Positions 56,804 to 64,000 of a DNA stretch of 64,000 nucleotides are shown here, in pieces. The notes under the pieces are model-generated. The model did no database searches and had not been told where the DNA came from. It worked only from the letters and a program-made list of their open reading frames with translations. Where the stretch lies: contig JAPKDJ010000003.1 in NCBI GenBank assembly GCA_026421245.1, forward strand, positions 62,001 through 126,000, read 5' to 3'. The stretch's first letter is position 1; each line of letters begins with the position of its first letter. The position numbers were made by a program, and so were the translations under genes. This DNA is from Akkermansiaceae bacterium (lineage in GTDB: Bacteria > Verrucomicrobiota > Verrucomicrobiia > Verrucomicrobiales > Akkermansiaceae).

Positions 56804-58639
56804 TCAGCGCATGCCCTGTAAAAGAAGTTCTGTGTTGGATTTTGTGCGGGCTAGGTTCCTTAAAAGAGTTTCGATTGCTTCGCCAATTGGCAAACTAGCG
56901 AGATGCCTGCGGATTTCCTGCACCCTTGGAAGCTCCTCAGGGTGATAGAGACGGTCATCATTTCTGGTTCCGCTTTGAGGAATATGGATCGCCGGATAGA
57001 TTCTCTGTTCAGCGAGTTCCCGATCCAATCTCACCTCCATGTTTCCGGTTCCCTTGAGCTCTTCGAAAATGACGTCATCCATGCGGCTCTCGGTCTCAAC
57101 CAGACAGGTCGCGAGGATGGTCAAACTCCCTCCTTCTTCAACATTCCGGGCAGCACCAAAGAATTTTCTCGTTTCGGTGATCGCCTTCGGACTGATTCCT
57201 CCGGATCCAATGGGGCCTCCACGCGCGGCATTGTTATAGCCACGGGCAAGTCGGGTCAAACTGTCCAAGAGAATGACGACATCCTTCCCCTGCTCAACCA
57301 AACGGCGGGAACGTTCTAGAACCAAATTAGCCACTTCAGCATGACGCTTTGACGCCTCGTCAAAAGTCGAAGCAAAAACATTTTGCCCTACCATTTCCTC
57401 AAAGTCGGTCACCTCCTCCGGACGTTCATCCAAAAGAAGAATCACCAGTTCCGCTTCGGGTGAATTTATCTGGAGAGCCTTTGCGATCTGTTTGAGCAGG
57501 ATCGTTTTCCCTCCACGGGGCGGCGCCACGATCAATCCGCGCTGTCCCTTCCCGAGAGGAGCGACCATATCAACGACTCTCGTCGCAAGGCCGGCTCCAT
57601 CGTCGATTCCTTCCAACACAAAACGCTCTTCAGGAAACAACGAAGTCAGCGAATCGAAGTGAACCGGCTGCACGTAGTCAGCTGCCGGGCTCCCATCAAT
57701 TACCAACACCTCATCGACAGATAAAAACTTGTCTCGATGCCTTGGCTCTCTGACCACCACTTTGATCCGCTGACCTTCCCGCAAACCGTGATCCTGTAGG
57801 ACCTGCGCTGAGAGATAAATATCATCTGATGAACTCCGAAAACTCCTGCCCTCGTCCCGCAGCATCCCGAAGCTTCCTCCTGACAACTCAACCACCCCTT
57901 CGCCAACAATGCGCGTGCCGTGTGTGGCGTAACACGACAAGATCGTGAACACCAGCTGGGCCCGGGTCACTGTATTAGGGATGCGAACCGGAAGACGCTC
58001 GACCTCATCATAAAGATCAGCAAGAGGCTCATTTCGAAACTCATTCAGATTGATCTCATCCGGAACTTCGGGGGGAGGCGGTGTCTCCTCCTTCTTCGGC
58101 CTTGGCTTTTCGTCCTCCTTTTCTCTCGAAGCCTCTCTTGGTGCCGAGGCCTCTTCGATCACCGCGATCCCGCCTTCAGGAACATCACCGCCCCTATCCT
58201 TCTGATCTTCTTTGGCTTTCTCCTCTTCTATGATCGCAGCTTTTTTCGCCGCTACTTTTTTCTGAGCTTCCTGAGCCGCTTTCGCAGCCTTCTCGGCAGC
58301 AGCCCGTGCAACCTCCGCCGCTTTCACCGCGACTTCGGCTGCCTGCACGGCCGCCAACTCAGCTGCTTCAGCTTCCGCAAAGGCACTCTCTTCAGCGATC
58401 GGCTCAACCACCTTGATCTCTTCAACTTCCAGTGCAAGTTCAGGCTCAACCTCGACCTTGGGAGTCGCTTTTTTAGCACTCTTCTTGGCTGCCTTTTTGA
58501 CCGTCTTTTTAACGGCCTTCTTCGCGACCTTTTTAGCCGCTTTTTTCGCGCTCTTTTTGGCCGCTTTTTTCGCGATAGGTTTGGCGGGAGAATCCTCAGG
58601 GATTTCCGTGGGTTCGATGGGCTCTTGCTCGTCAGTCAT
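56804..58639 (-). CDS. rho: Transcription termination factor Rho with Lys/Ala-rich N-terminus
   Basis: 611 residues from the ATG at 58639. Rho is a hexameric RNA helicase that ends transcription. The last ~400 residues are standard: RNA-binding OB fold ([19 protein letters not shown]), Walker [15 protein letters not shown], Walker [16 protein letters not shown], and Q/R-loop [20 protein letters not shown]. The first ~200 residues are low-complexity: a histone-H1-like AKK repeat ([19 protein letters not shown]), an acidic/Ala stretch and a Pro/Glu stretch. Such disordered extensions occur in Rho of Bacteroidetes and Actinobacteria and alter RNA binding. The start overlaps the coaE stop by ATGA. 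Confidence 0.96.
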   Translation of the reverse strand: MTDEQEPIEPTEIPEDSPAKPIAKKAAKKSAKKAAKKVAKKAVKKTVKKAAKKSAKKATPKVEVEPELALEVEEIKVVEPIAEESAFAEAEAAELAAVQAAEVAVKAAEVARAAAEKAAKAAQEAQKKVAAKKAAIIEEEKAKEDQKDRGGDVPEGGIAVIEEASAPREASREKEDEKPRPKKEETPPPPEVPDEINLNEFRNEPLADLYDEVERLPVRIPNTVTRAQLVFTILSCYATHGTRIVGEGVVELSGGSFGMLRDEGRSFRSSSDDIYLSAQVLQDHGLREGQRIKVVVREPRHRDKFLSVDEVLVIDGSPAADYVQPVHFDSLTSLFPEERFVLEGIDDGAGLATRVVDMVAPLGKGQRGLIVAPPRGGKTILLKQIAKALQINSPEAELVILLLDERPEEVTDFEEMVGQNVFASTFDEASKRHAEVANLVLERSRRLVEQGKDVVILLDSLTRLARGYNNAARGGPIGSGGISPKAITETRKFFGAARNVEEGGSLTILATCLVETESRMDDVIFEELKGTGNMEVRLDRELAEQRIYPAIHIPQSGTRNDDRLYHPEELPRVQEIRRHLASLPIGEAIETLLRNLARTKSNTELLLQGMR

Positions 58640-59238
58640 GAAATAGAAGGGGTATTTAGGAATCTCGATAGCTGCCGCTCCAATTGAGCCAAACAACCTT
58701 CGTTCCAAAAAACGACATCTCCCCGGGCGACCTTCTCCATAATGGGAAGTTGCGCATTGAGGATTGATGAGATCATCCTGTCTTCGAAGTGACTCCGAGC
58801 TTTGAGGCGGGTTCGTTGCGTGGCTTCGGAAGTCGCCACGACCAGATTAAGCTCCTGATCAAAGTCAAATCCGCTCTCAAAAAGAAGCGGCACATCAGCG
58901 ACAAACAGTGTCGTTGATGGATTCTTAGAACATTTCTCGCGTAGCTCAAGACATTCCTTTCTTACTTTTGGATGGAGAAGTCCTTCCAGCAATTTGCGGT
59001 GTGCTGAATTTTCAAAAACCAGTCCTCTTAACTTCGGGCGATCCAGAGAGCCGTCATCCAAAATAACTGATTCGCCCAACGCCGTCGAGATCTCCTCAAG
59101 TGTCTCCCTATGCTGAAGCAGCCCCTGCACCGACTCATCGCAGTCGAAAAATCCCATCGAGGGAACAAGCCGTTGCATCACCTTTCCGGCTGTCGACTTT
59201 CCGGTCGCGATCCCACCTGTAAGCGCCAAAACCTTCAT
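58636..59238 (-). CDS. coaE: Dephospho-CoA kinase
   Basis: 200 residues. It phosphorylates dephospho-CoA in the last step of CoA synthesis. Walker A is LTGGIATGKST, with FFDCDESVQ and LFVADVPLLFESGFD as substrate-binding segments and RTRLKARSHFEDRM as the lid. It overlaps rho by four bases, so the two are co-transcribed. A terminator of the pilus secretin gene lies upstream. Confidence 0.96.
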   Translation of the reverse strand: MKVLALTGGIATGKSTAGKVMQRLVPSMGFFDCDESVQGLLQHRETLEEISTALGESVILDDGSLDRPKLRGLVFENSAHRKLLEGLLHPKVRKECLELREKCSKNPSTTLFVADVPLLFESGFDFDQELNLVVATSEATQRTRLKARSHFEDRMISSILNAQLPIMEKVARGDVVFWNEGCLAQLERQLSRFLNTPSIS

Positions 59239-59296
59239 GTCACCGCGAGAATAGGGAAGGATCTCAACAAAACAACTCTGCCCGTCTCTCCAGAAA

Positions 59297-59333
59297 ACAA
59301 AAAAGCGGAACCTGCATCACAGGTCCCGCTTTG
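59297..59333 (-). terminator. Intrinsic terminator of the pilus gene block
   Basis: On the minus strand AAAGCGG-ACCTG, loop, CAGGT-CCGCTT is followed by TTTTTGTTTTC. It lies about 18 nt past the secretin stop. Confidence 0.87.
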
Positions 59334-59350
59334 AAGATTTTTGAGTCGCT

Positions 59351-61948
59351 TTACTGACCAGGGAGCATGCTTGGGCCGGCACCACCGATATCGGCGCCAC
59401 CAACAACAGGAGCGATCGCCGGATTATCTCCGCCATTCACGCGACGACCAGTGGCATCAATGATCTCAGCAGTCACGAAGATGATGAGGTTACTCTTGAT
59501 GTGGTTCTGCGCCTTCGTCTGGAAGAGACGCCCGATGAAGGGAAGGTCACCAAGAATGGGCACCTTGTCTTCAACACTTTGGACATCCTCGCGCATGAGA
59601 CCACCAACAGCCACGGTGTAGCCGTCATAGATGGTGAGGCCGGTCTTGACCTTGCGGATAGAGAAGACAGGCATCTCGATACGGTTCTCGGTGATCACGA
59701 TCTGAACAGGGTTGCCGAGTGCATCCGTTGCCGGAGCGGTGATCGGGCTACCGTAGTTCACGAATCCTTCGAATTCAACGATCTCAGGAGTGAAACGAAG
59801 CTCAATGATGCTGTCATTAGCATCGATCTGGGCTTCGACCTCAAGCGTGACACCAGTATTCTTGGTATCGAAGGCCGAAGGAGTTGCAGGAGTCACCGGG
59901 AATCCGGCACCACCACCACCACCAACGTTGTTACCCTGGCCACCTCCGTTGTTACCAACCTGGTTGGGAAGTTCGGGTGGTTCGTATTCGGTTGGGTAAA
60001 TAAACTCACGAATAATCTCGATGGTGGCAGTCTGCCCGGGAAGGGCAACCACACTCGGTGCGGTCATGATGTCGGCACCTTTCTTCTGAGAAAGCCCGCG
60101 CATAATCATCTGCACCTGACCACTGCTGAAGAGACCGGTCATCGAAAGAATTCCGGGAGCCACGCTGGTGGCTTGGGCGGTCCGCTGCGGATTGTTCAAG
60201 ATTGCATCGATGCTGTTACGGTTGACCGCAGCAGCTCCACTGCGGTTAGACGCAGTGATGATGTTCGAAACGTTCTGTTGAGGGGATGCCGGAATACCAG
60301 GAAGGTTGACCCGATTGATCGTTCCGACGAAGTCCTGATTGGTCCGGGCAGTTCCGCTACCAACAGTTCCACCTCCGAGGAAGTAGTTGCTTCCAACTCC
60401 AAATGGAGTCGCAATCCAATCAAATCCAAGCTCATCACCGTTCTCCTGGGTGACTTCAACGAACTTGGTGGTGACACGAATCTGACGCGGGGTGTCCCCT
60501 TGCGCTGCGATTACGATCCCATCAATCAATTCAAGATTCGTTGGAGTGTTGCGCACAATCAGAGTGCTGGACCCCCTCAGGAAACTGGCAGATGCGCCAG
60601 GAGGGAAAGAAACGCCATTCTTTTTGAGAAGAGTCCCGATGTCCTCACGTGGCTTAATTCCGCCGCTACCGCCATCGGAACCGGTATCGAAAGGATCGGG
60701 CTCACTGCCGCCGCCGCCGCCGCCGCCACTACCGCTGGTAGTGATGAAGGTTTCAAAGGTGGGAGGAACCGTCCAACGACGCTGAACCACGTCCTCATCT
60801 TCTTGACTGGTGATCGGAAGGAGAGTGACTGCAAATTCGTCGATCTTGAAACGAAGGCCGGCCTCATCACAGATATACTGGAGAGCGACACGAAGCGGGA
60901 CGTTTTTAAGGTCAAGCTTCTTGATCAAGGTGGCGTTGGGATCAACTGCCGCACCGAAGCCGTCCTCGGCTCCAAGTCCACCAGCATCAGCTTCATCACC
61001 TTGTTCGTTCACCGTCTTGGGCGCCCGAACCACAAAGTTGATCCCCTTTTGGGTTTCATCCAGCGTGGTGGTGTCCAACTCGATGGAACGAAGTCGAAGG
61101 AATTCAACAGCCTCCTCAACGGTGCTGTTATTGAGCAAAAGCTCAGGAAGAACGATCTGGTTCAGCTTTGCCGTGATGCTGCGAGCGCCGGCGTCACCGA
61201 TTTCGATCTCAGGGCCGGCAACTGGTCCCTGTCCAACAGGAGGAACAGCAAGTTCCCATGCTCGATCAACTTCCATGAGCATCTCAGCCCGGGTTTGATC
61301 ATAAGCCGCACGGTAATAGTCGGACTTGATTGCAGCACAACGCTCCATCCAACGACGGGCAGCTTTGTTGTAAGGATCGATGCGGAGGATGCTCTTGAAC
61401 TCTTCCTCCGCTTTGTCATAGAGACCGAGATCGTAAAATCCCTCTCCCTTATAGAGACTCCCAACGACACTATCGATATCCTGGGAATGCGCGAATGTGA
61501 GTCCTTGATTGGTGCGAATCGGATCATCGAGATACTCGAGCCCCCTCTTAGCAGCCTTGTTTCCGGGATCGTTCGTCTCAACTTCATTGAGAAGATCACG
61601 GGCCTCTTCAAATTTCCCAAGGCGGCGTTGTTTCTGGGTCAGCGCGATGGCTCCATCCTGGAAGTGGGCACTGAGCACCGCACGGCGATCAGCCGTCACA
61701 GTTCCGTGAGGGAGGGTATCAAGCGCTTCCCGATATTTTTGGGCAGCGGTGTCATAGTCGCCTTCAGCATAAGCCTTCCGACCCTCTATCAGGAGTTCGT
61801 CGGATTGGGTCACGGCCAACTGACGGCGGATTTTCTCTTGGCTCGCCAAGTCGTCGCCATATCCCGTCTCAACTGAGAGCGGCGCAATCACAAGTGCCGC
61901 AAGGGCAAACATGGTACGATGGGTAAGGTGTGTGTGTCTCTTCTGCAT
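59351..61948 (-). CDS. Amuc_1098-family type IV pilus outer-membrane secretin
   Basis: 865 residues with a signal peptide (after a basic start, MFALAALVIAPLSVETGYG). Residues ~45-200 hold TPR-like repeats (LLIEGRKAYAEGDYDTAAQK, YKGEGFYDLGLYDKAEEEFK). Secretin N-domains lie ~290-560 (NVPLRVALQYICDEAGLRFK), with a Gly-rich insert (~410-440). The C-terminal secretin pore includes VPILGDLPFIGRLFQTK and LIIFVTAEIIDATGRR. The combination of TPR, N-domains and secretin plus the following neighbours matches Amuc_1098 of Akkermansia muciniphila. The Met at residue 13 is an alternative start. It is last in the pilus block and has a good terminator. Confidence 0.9.
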   Translation of the reverse strand: MQKRHTHLTHRTMFALAALVIAPLSVETGYGDDLASQEKIRRQLAVTQSDELLIEGRKAYAEGDYDTAAQKYREALDTLPHGTVTADRRAVLSAHFQDGAIALTQKQRRLGKFEEARDLLNEVETNDPGNKAAKRGLEYLDDPIRTNQGLTFAHSQDIDSVVGSLYKGEGFYDLGLYDKAEEEFKSILRIDPYNKAARRWMERCAAIKSDYYRAAYDQTRAEMLMEVDRAWELAVPPVGQGPVAGPEIEIGDAGARSITAKLNQIVLPELLLNNSTVEEAVEFLRLRSIELDTTTLDETQKGINFVVRAPKTVNEQGDEADAGGLGAEDGFGAAVDPNATLIKKLDLKNVPLRVALQYICDEAGLRFKIDEFAVTLLPITSQEDEDVVQRRWTVPPTFETFITTSGSGGGGGGGSEPDPFDTGSDGGSGGIKPREDIGTLLKKNGVSFPPGASASFLRGSSTLIVRNTPTNLELIDGIVIAAQGDTPRQIRVTTKFVEVTQENGDELGFDWIATPFGVGSNYFLGGGTVGSGTARTNQDFVGTINRVNLPGIPASPQQNVSNIITASNRSGAAAVNRNSIDAILNNPQRTAQATSVAPGILSMTGLFSSGQVQMIMRGLSQKKGADIMTAPSVVALPGQTATIEIIREFIYPTEYEPPELPNQVGNNGGGQGNNVGGGGGAGFPVTPATPSAFDTKNTGVTLEVEAQIDANDSIIELRFTPEIVEFEGFVNYGSPITAPATDALGNPVQIVITENRIEMPVFSIRKVKTGLTIYDGYTVAVGGLMREDVQSVEDKVPILGDLPFIGRLFQTKAQNHIKSNLIIFVTAEIIDATGRRVNGGDNPAIAPVVGGADIGGAGPSMLPGQ

Positions 61949-62062
61949 GATCTGTTTGATTTATCGTTGATTTGTAGGGGGGGTGGAAAGCTTTTTTTCG
62001 AAAACATGTAAGTTTTCCGAAAACTTCCCTGGCCCAGAGTTTGATTTTAATGACTATTTACT

Positions 62063-63133
62063 TTACTGAGAAACGGAAATTTCGCGGGTTTTAGTTTCAC
62101 CATCGACCTCGTATTGCACCACAATGGCTACCGCCTTGCGCACATTCGGTCCAGGATCCTCAAGCTTAACCTCGATGAGCTTGTAGTCCTTTCCCTCTCC
62201 TCCAGCGGGGATCGAAAAGGAACCGCTTTCCTTAACTTTGAACTGATTCCCCTCTTCCCCGATGGCATTGAGCCTGAAGGTGACGGTATGATCGTATTGA
62301 GTGGCAAGGGATCTCTGCGCTGCGGGAAGATTGAACATTAACTCGTAAGTCTTGCCCTTTTTCCCCTCGCTCAGATCTTCAATGATCGCCCAGTTGCGCG
62401 GACGACGACCGGTTGGGCCATCTTCTTCGCGAGCCTCAATACTCTTCAATTTAAAGCGAGCTTTGCCGGGATCCTTTGAAAAGAAGGTGTCCCCCTTTGC
62501 GATCGCCTCGGATGCCGGAATGCGGTTAGTTTGAGCACGACCTTCGAATGGCTTAAAGAGAAAGTCAAATTGATAGCCCTCACCAAGAACACTCTTGAAG
62601 AGAAGAAGCCATATGTCGCTCTCGATGGTGACCACTTCGAGTTTTTCAACAAGATCACCGATTGACTTGGCGTCGTTGGGGTCGGTTTTTGAGGTGAACT
62701 CCTCCATATTGGTGAAGCCGTCCTCGTCCTCATCCCGCTGGGGAGAATCAGAATAGGAAGGATCGATGCGATGATCGACCCACCATTGGTTTGGAATCGG
62801 CGAATGGACCGGGCCCTCCATCAACAGAAGATCCAGCAGGTCGTTCGTCCTTCCATCCTTGGTGTAGAGATTCACGCTAGTGAAGAGTTCGACCGGGCGA
62901 CCAGCCTTCGTCTTTTGCTGGACGATGGGATCACTCTTGGTGATCGAGGCGGTGAGCCCTGTCGCAATTTCATAACCTTTGGCGGTCGTGTCTTGTTTCT
63001 TGGGCGGGCTGTTAGCATTGAACGCTTCGTTCTCCGCTTGATTCGCGCTGTAACCGAGGTAGCCGAGGCCCACGAGAACGAGGGCGCCGCCACCTAAGGC
63101 TACGGTGTGGTAGTTTTCTTTAATCCAGGACAT
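62063..63133 (-). CDS. Amuc_1099-family pilus-associated protein
   Basis: 356 residues. A single N-terminal membrane helix (TVALGGGALVLVGLGYLGYS) leaves the rest outside. The Ca-binding segment DEDEDGFTNMEEFTSKTDPN (~130-150) is notable. The C-terminal half is beta-rich (VTFRLNAIGEEGNQFKVKES, KLIEVKLEDPGPN). Its place between an Amuc_1098-type secretin and an Amuc_1100-type protein, plus the anchor-plus-ectodomain layout, gives the family call. It likely links the secretin to inner-membrane pilus parts. It starts 15 nt after the upstream gene. Confidence 0.8.
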   Translation of the reverse strand: MSWIKENYHTVALGGGALVLVGLGYLGYSANQAENEAFNANSPPKKQDTTAKGYEIATGLTASITKSDPIVQQKTKAGRPVELFTSVNLYTKDGRTNDLLDLLLMEGPVHSPIPNQWWVDHRIDPSYSDSPQRDEDEDGFTNMEEFTSKTDPNDAKSIGDLVEKLEVVTIESDIWLLLFKSVLGEGYQFDFLFKPFEGRAQTNRIPASEAIAKGDTFFSKDPGKARFKLKSIEAREEDGPTGRRPRNWAIIEDLSEGKKGKTYELMFNLPAAQRSLATQYDHTVTFRLNAIGEEGNQFKVKESGSFSIPAGGEGKDYKLIEVKLEDPGPNVRKAVAIVVQYEVDGETKTREISVSQ

Positions 63134-63148
63134 TTGTTCGTAGGTGTT

Positions 63149-64000
63149 TTATTTGAGTTCTGGGAATTTCTGCTCATCAATAAAGAGGAGCAGGTCGGCA
63201 CGGATAAATACCACCAAGTCATCGCCACCGGAAACCTTGTCGAGGATCTTGCGGGCGGGTTCCTCCTCTTTGGGATCAGATTCATCTCCGATGATATCGA
63301 TGTCTCCGCCAAAGGCGTCCTCTTTGGGTTTTGCCGCTGCAGCAGACTTGCCTCCGGTTGGGATTGGTGAGGGGTTCTTGATGCGGGCCAACCGAGTCTC
63401 GAAGAAATATTGATCCGAGTTCGCGAGCTTGCTCAGGAAATCACGGACCGAACCTTCGGGAGCTCTGAACGAGAGCTCAATCGGCATGCGGTGCGCAACG
63501 GGAGGAAGCTTTTCAACAGGGGCCTTAGGTCGACCGCCCCGGCCACCACCTTTACGAGACGTCTTGGGAGCTCTTGCACCACGAGGCCGAGCCCCGGGCT
63601 TAGCTCCGATGGTGTCAGGCCAAGCCTCTCCGTTTTCTGCAGGAAGTTTGGCGCGGTGAAGATTCAAAACTTCTTTAACTCTGGCTTCAGCAAGCTCGGT
63701 GAAAAGATACTCCAAAGCGCCCAACTGGTAGGTCAAAATCCCGGTAGCCTCCTCTTTGGGCAGCCCGACAGCATAGTCTTCAAATCCAAGGTTGAAAGTG
63801 CTGGGAAGTCCATCCTCTCCTGGGAAAAGTGCTTTCACTTTCGCCACCGTGGCAGAGAGATTTTCGGAAAAATCCTTACCGGAAACATTATCAAGCTTTG
63901 CCGGACGGAAGGCCATGAGTTTCTCACGAGCCTCGTTGGCACTCTTGATCACCGTTTTTAGATTTTCCTCTTTGTCTTTGGCGTTTTCGTTCGTGGGGAA
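63149..64000 (-). CDS. Amuc_1100-family pilus-associated protein, 5' partial
   Basis: The frame is open to the last base, so the true N-terminus (membrane anchor in the family) lies beyond the window; about 283 residues are visible. The internal GTG at 63952 is not a likely start. The region resembles the Amuc_1100 fold, two GspL/PilO-like ferredoxin folds: AVGLPKEEATGILTYQLGAL and YLFTELAEARVKEV, then MPIELSFRAPEGSVRDFLSK and LANSDQYFFETRLARI. A basic Gly/Arg/Pro-rich insert lies between (GARPRGARAPKTSRKGGGRG). Amuc_1100 of Akkermansia is an outer-membrane-associated protein known to signal through host TLR2; nothing here says this homologue does. PilM- and Amuc_1102-like genes should lie upstream. 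Confidence 0.8.
   Translation of the reverse strand, partial: FPTNENAKDKEENLKTVIKSANEAREKLMAFRPAKLDNVSGKDFSENLSATVAKVKALFPGEDGLPSTFNLGFEDYAVGLPKEEATGILTYQLGALEYLFTELAEARVKEVLNLHRAKLPAENGEAWPDTIGAKPGARPRGARAPKTSRKGGGRGGRPKAPVEKLPPVAHRMPIELSFRAPEGSVRDFLSKLANSDQYFFETRLARIKNPSPIPTGGKSAAAAKPKEDAFGGDIDIIGDESDPKEEEPARKILDKVSGGDDLVVFIRADLLLFIDEQKFPELK

Noticed and set aside
59501-61876. 791-residue open frame antisense to the secretin gene
   Set aside because: Shadow frame caused by codon bias; no domain, and the minus-strand secretin has a full set of motifs.

Overview
The window reads as chromosomal DNA from a free-living or marine-type member of the Verrucomicrobia, most likely order Verrucomicrobiales. 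The main reasons are an Akkermansia-type pilus block (homologues of Amuc_1098, Amuc_1099 and Amuc_1100), a remnant of Verru_Chthon cassette protein A, secreted Cys-type sulfatases, a DUF1549/DUF1553 plus DUF1501 gene pair, an ECF sigma factor of the TIGR02999 type facing a Ser/Thr kinase with WD40 repeats, and secreted proteins ending in Ca-binding DxDGDG repeats plus a Y-x-x-x-S-x-DL-x-x-W tail. No rRNA, CRISPR array, phage or intact insertion sequence was seen. Gene names come from recognised motifs, not from database searches.

Layout. 1-0.9 kb: end of a sulfatase fused to an SGNH esterase. 1-6.5 kb: ECF sigma factor with a membrane-anchored repeat protein, divergent from a kinase-WD40 receptor. 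6.5-8.8 kb: lysine 2,3-aminomutase between two decayed genes (FHA domain, TauE permease). 8.8-10.5 kb: fabI, a GYF/DUF4190 protein and a DUF2752 protein. 10.8-14.6 kb: DUF1549/1553 and DUF1501 pair. 14.6-18.1 kb (minus): tsaC, M23 peptidase, thermonuclease, hisF and a small membrane protein. 18.2-22.1 kb (plus): aroK, queG, sulfatase and DUF1080 protein, the first three joined by ATGA overlaps. 22.7-23.8 kb: membrane protein and recR. 24.3-30.4 kb (minus): Gfo/Idh/MocA oxidoreductase, sulfatase and a 1053-residue LamG protein. 30.5-33.9 kb: two secreted proteins that both end in discoidin-like domains. 34-38.9 kb: pyrophosphatase hppA, MBL-fold hydrolase, pyrF, a broken gene and a MauE/DoxX protein. 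39-41.6 kb: BamD-like, LptE-like, rsmI and S4-domain genes. 41.7-42.9 kb: tRNA-Met and gap. 43-50 kb: secreted protein, Verru_Chthon remnant, gyrA and gyrB. 50-59.2 kb: broken zinc-ribbon gene, rnd, a kexin-like protease with a secreted partner, rho and coaE. 59.3-64 kb: the pilus secretin and two pilus proteins, the last one cut by the window end.

Function. Housekeeping genes (gyrase, Rho, FabI, Gap, HisF, AroK, PyrF, CoaE, TsaC, RecR, RNase D, RsmI) are mixed with secreted catabolic genes. The sulfatases, DUF1080 protein, Gfo/Idh/MocA enzyme, SGNH esterase and LamG protein suggest breakdown of sulfated, acylated polysaccharide. The most noteworthy items are the paired discoidin-domain secreted proteins, the PC2-like oxyanion Asp in a bacterial kexin-type protease, a C-terminal module shared by three secreted proteins, the Lys/Ala-rich N-terminus of Rho, Gly and Pro at the two main quinolone positions of GyrA, and several genes caught in decay.
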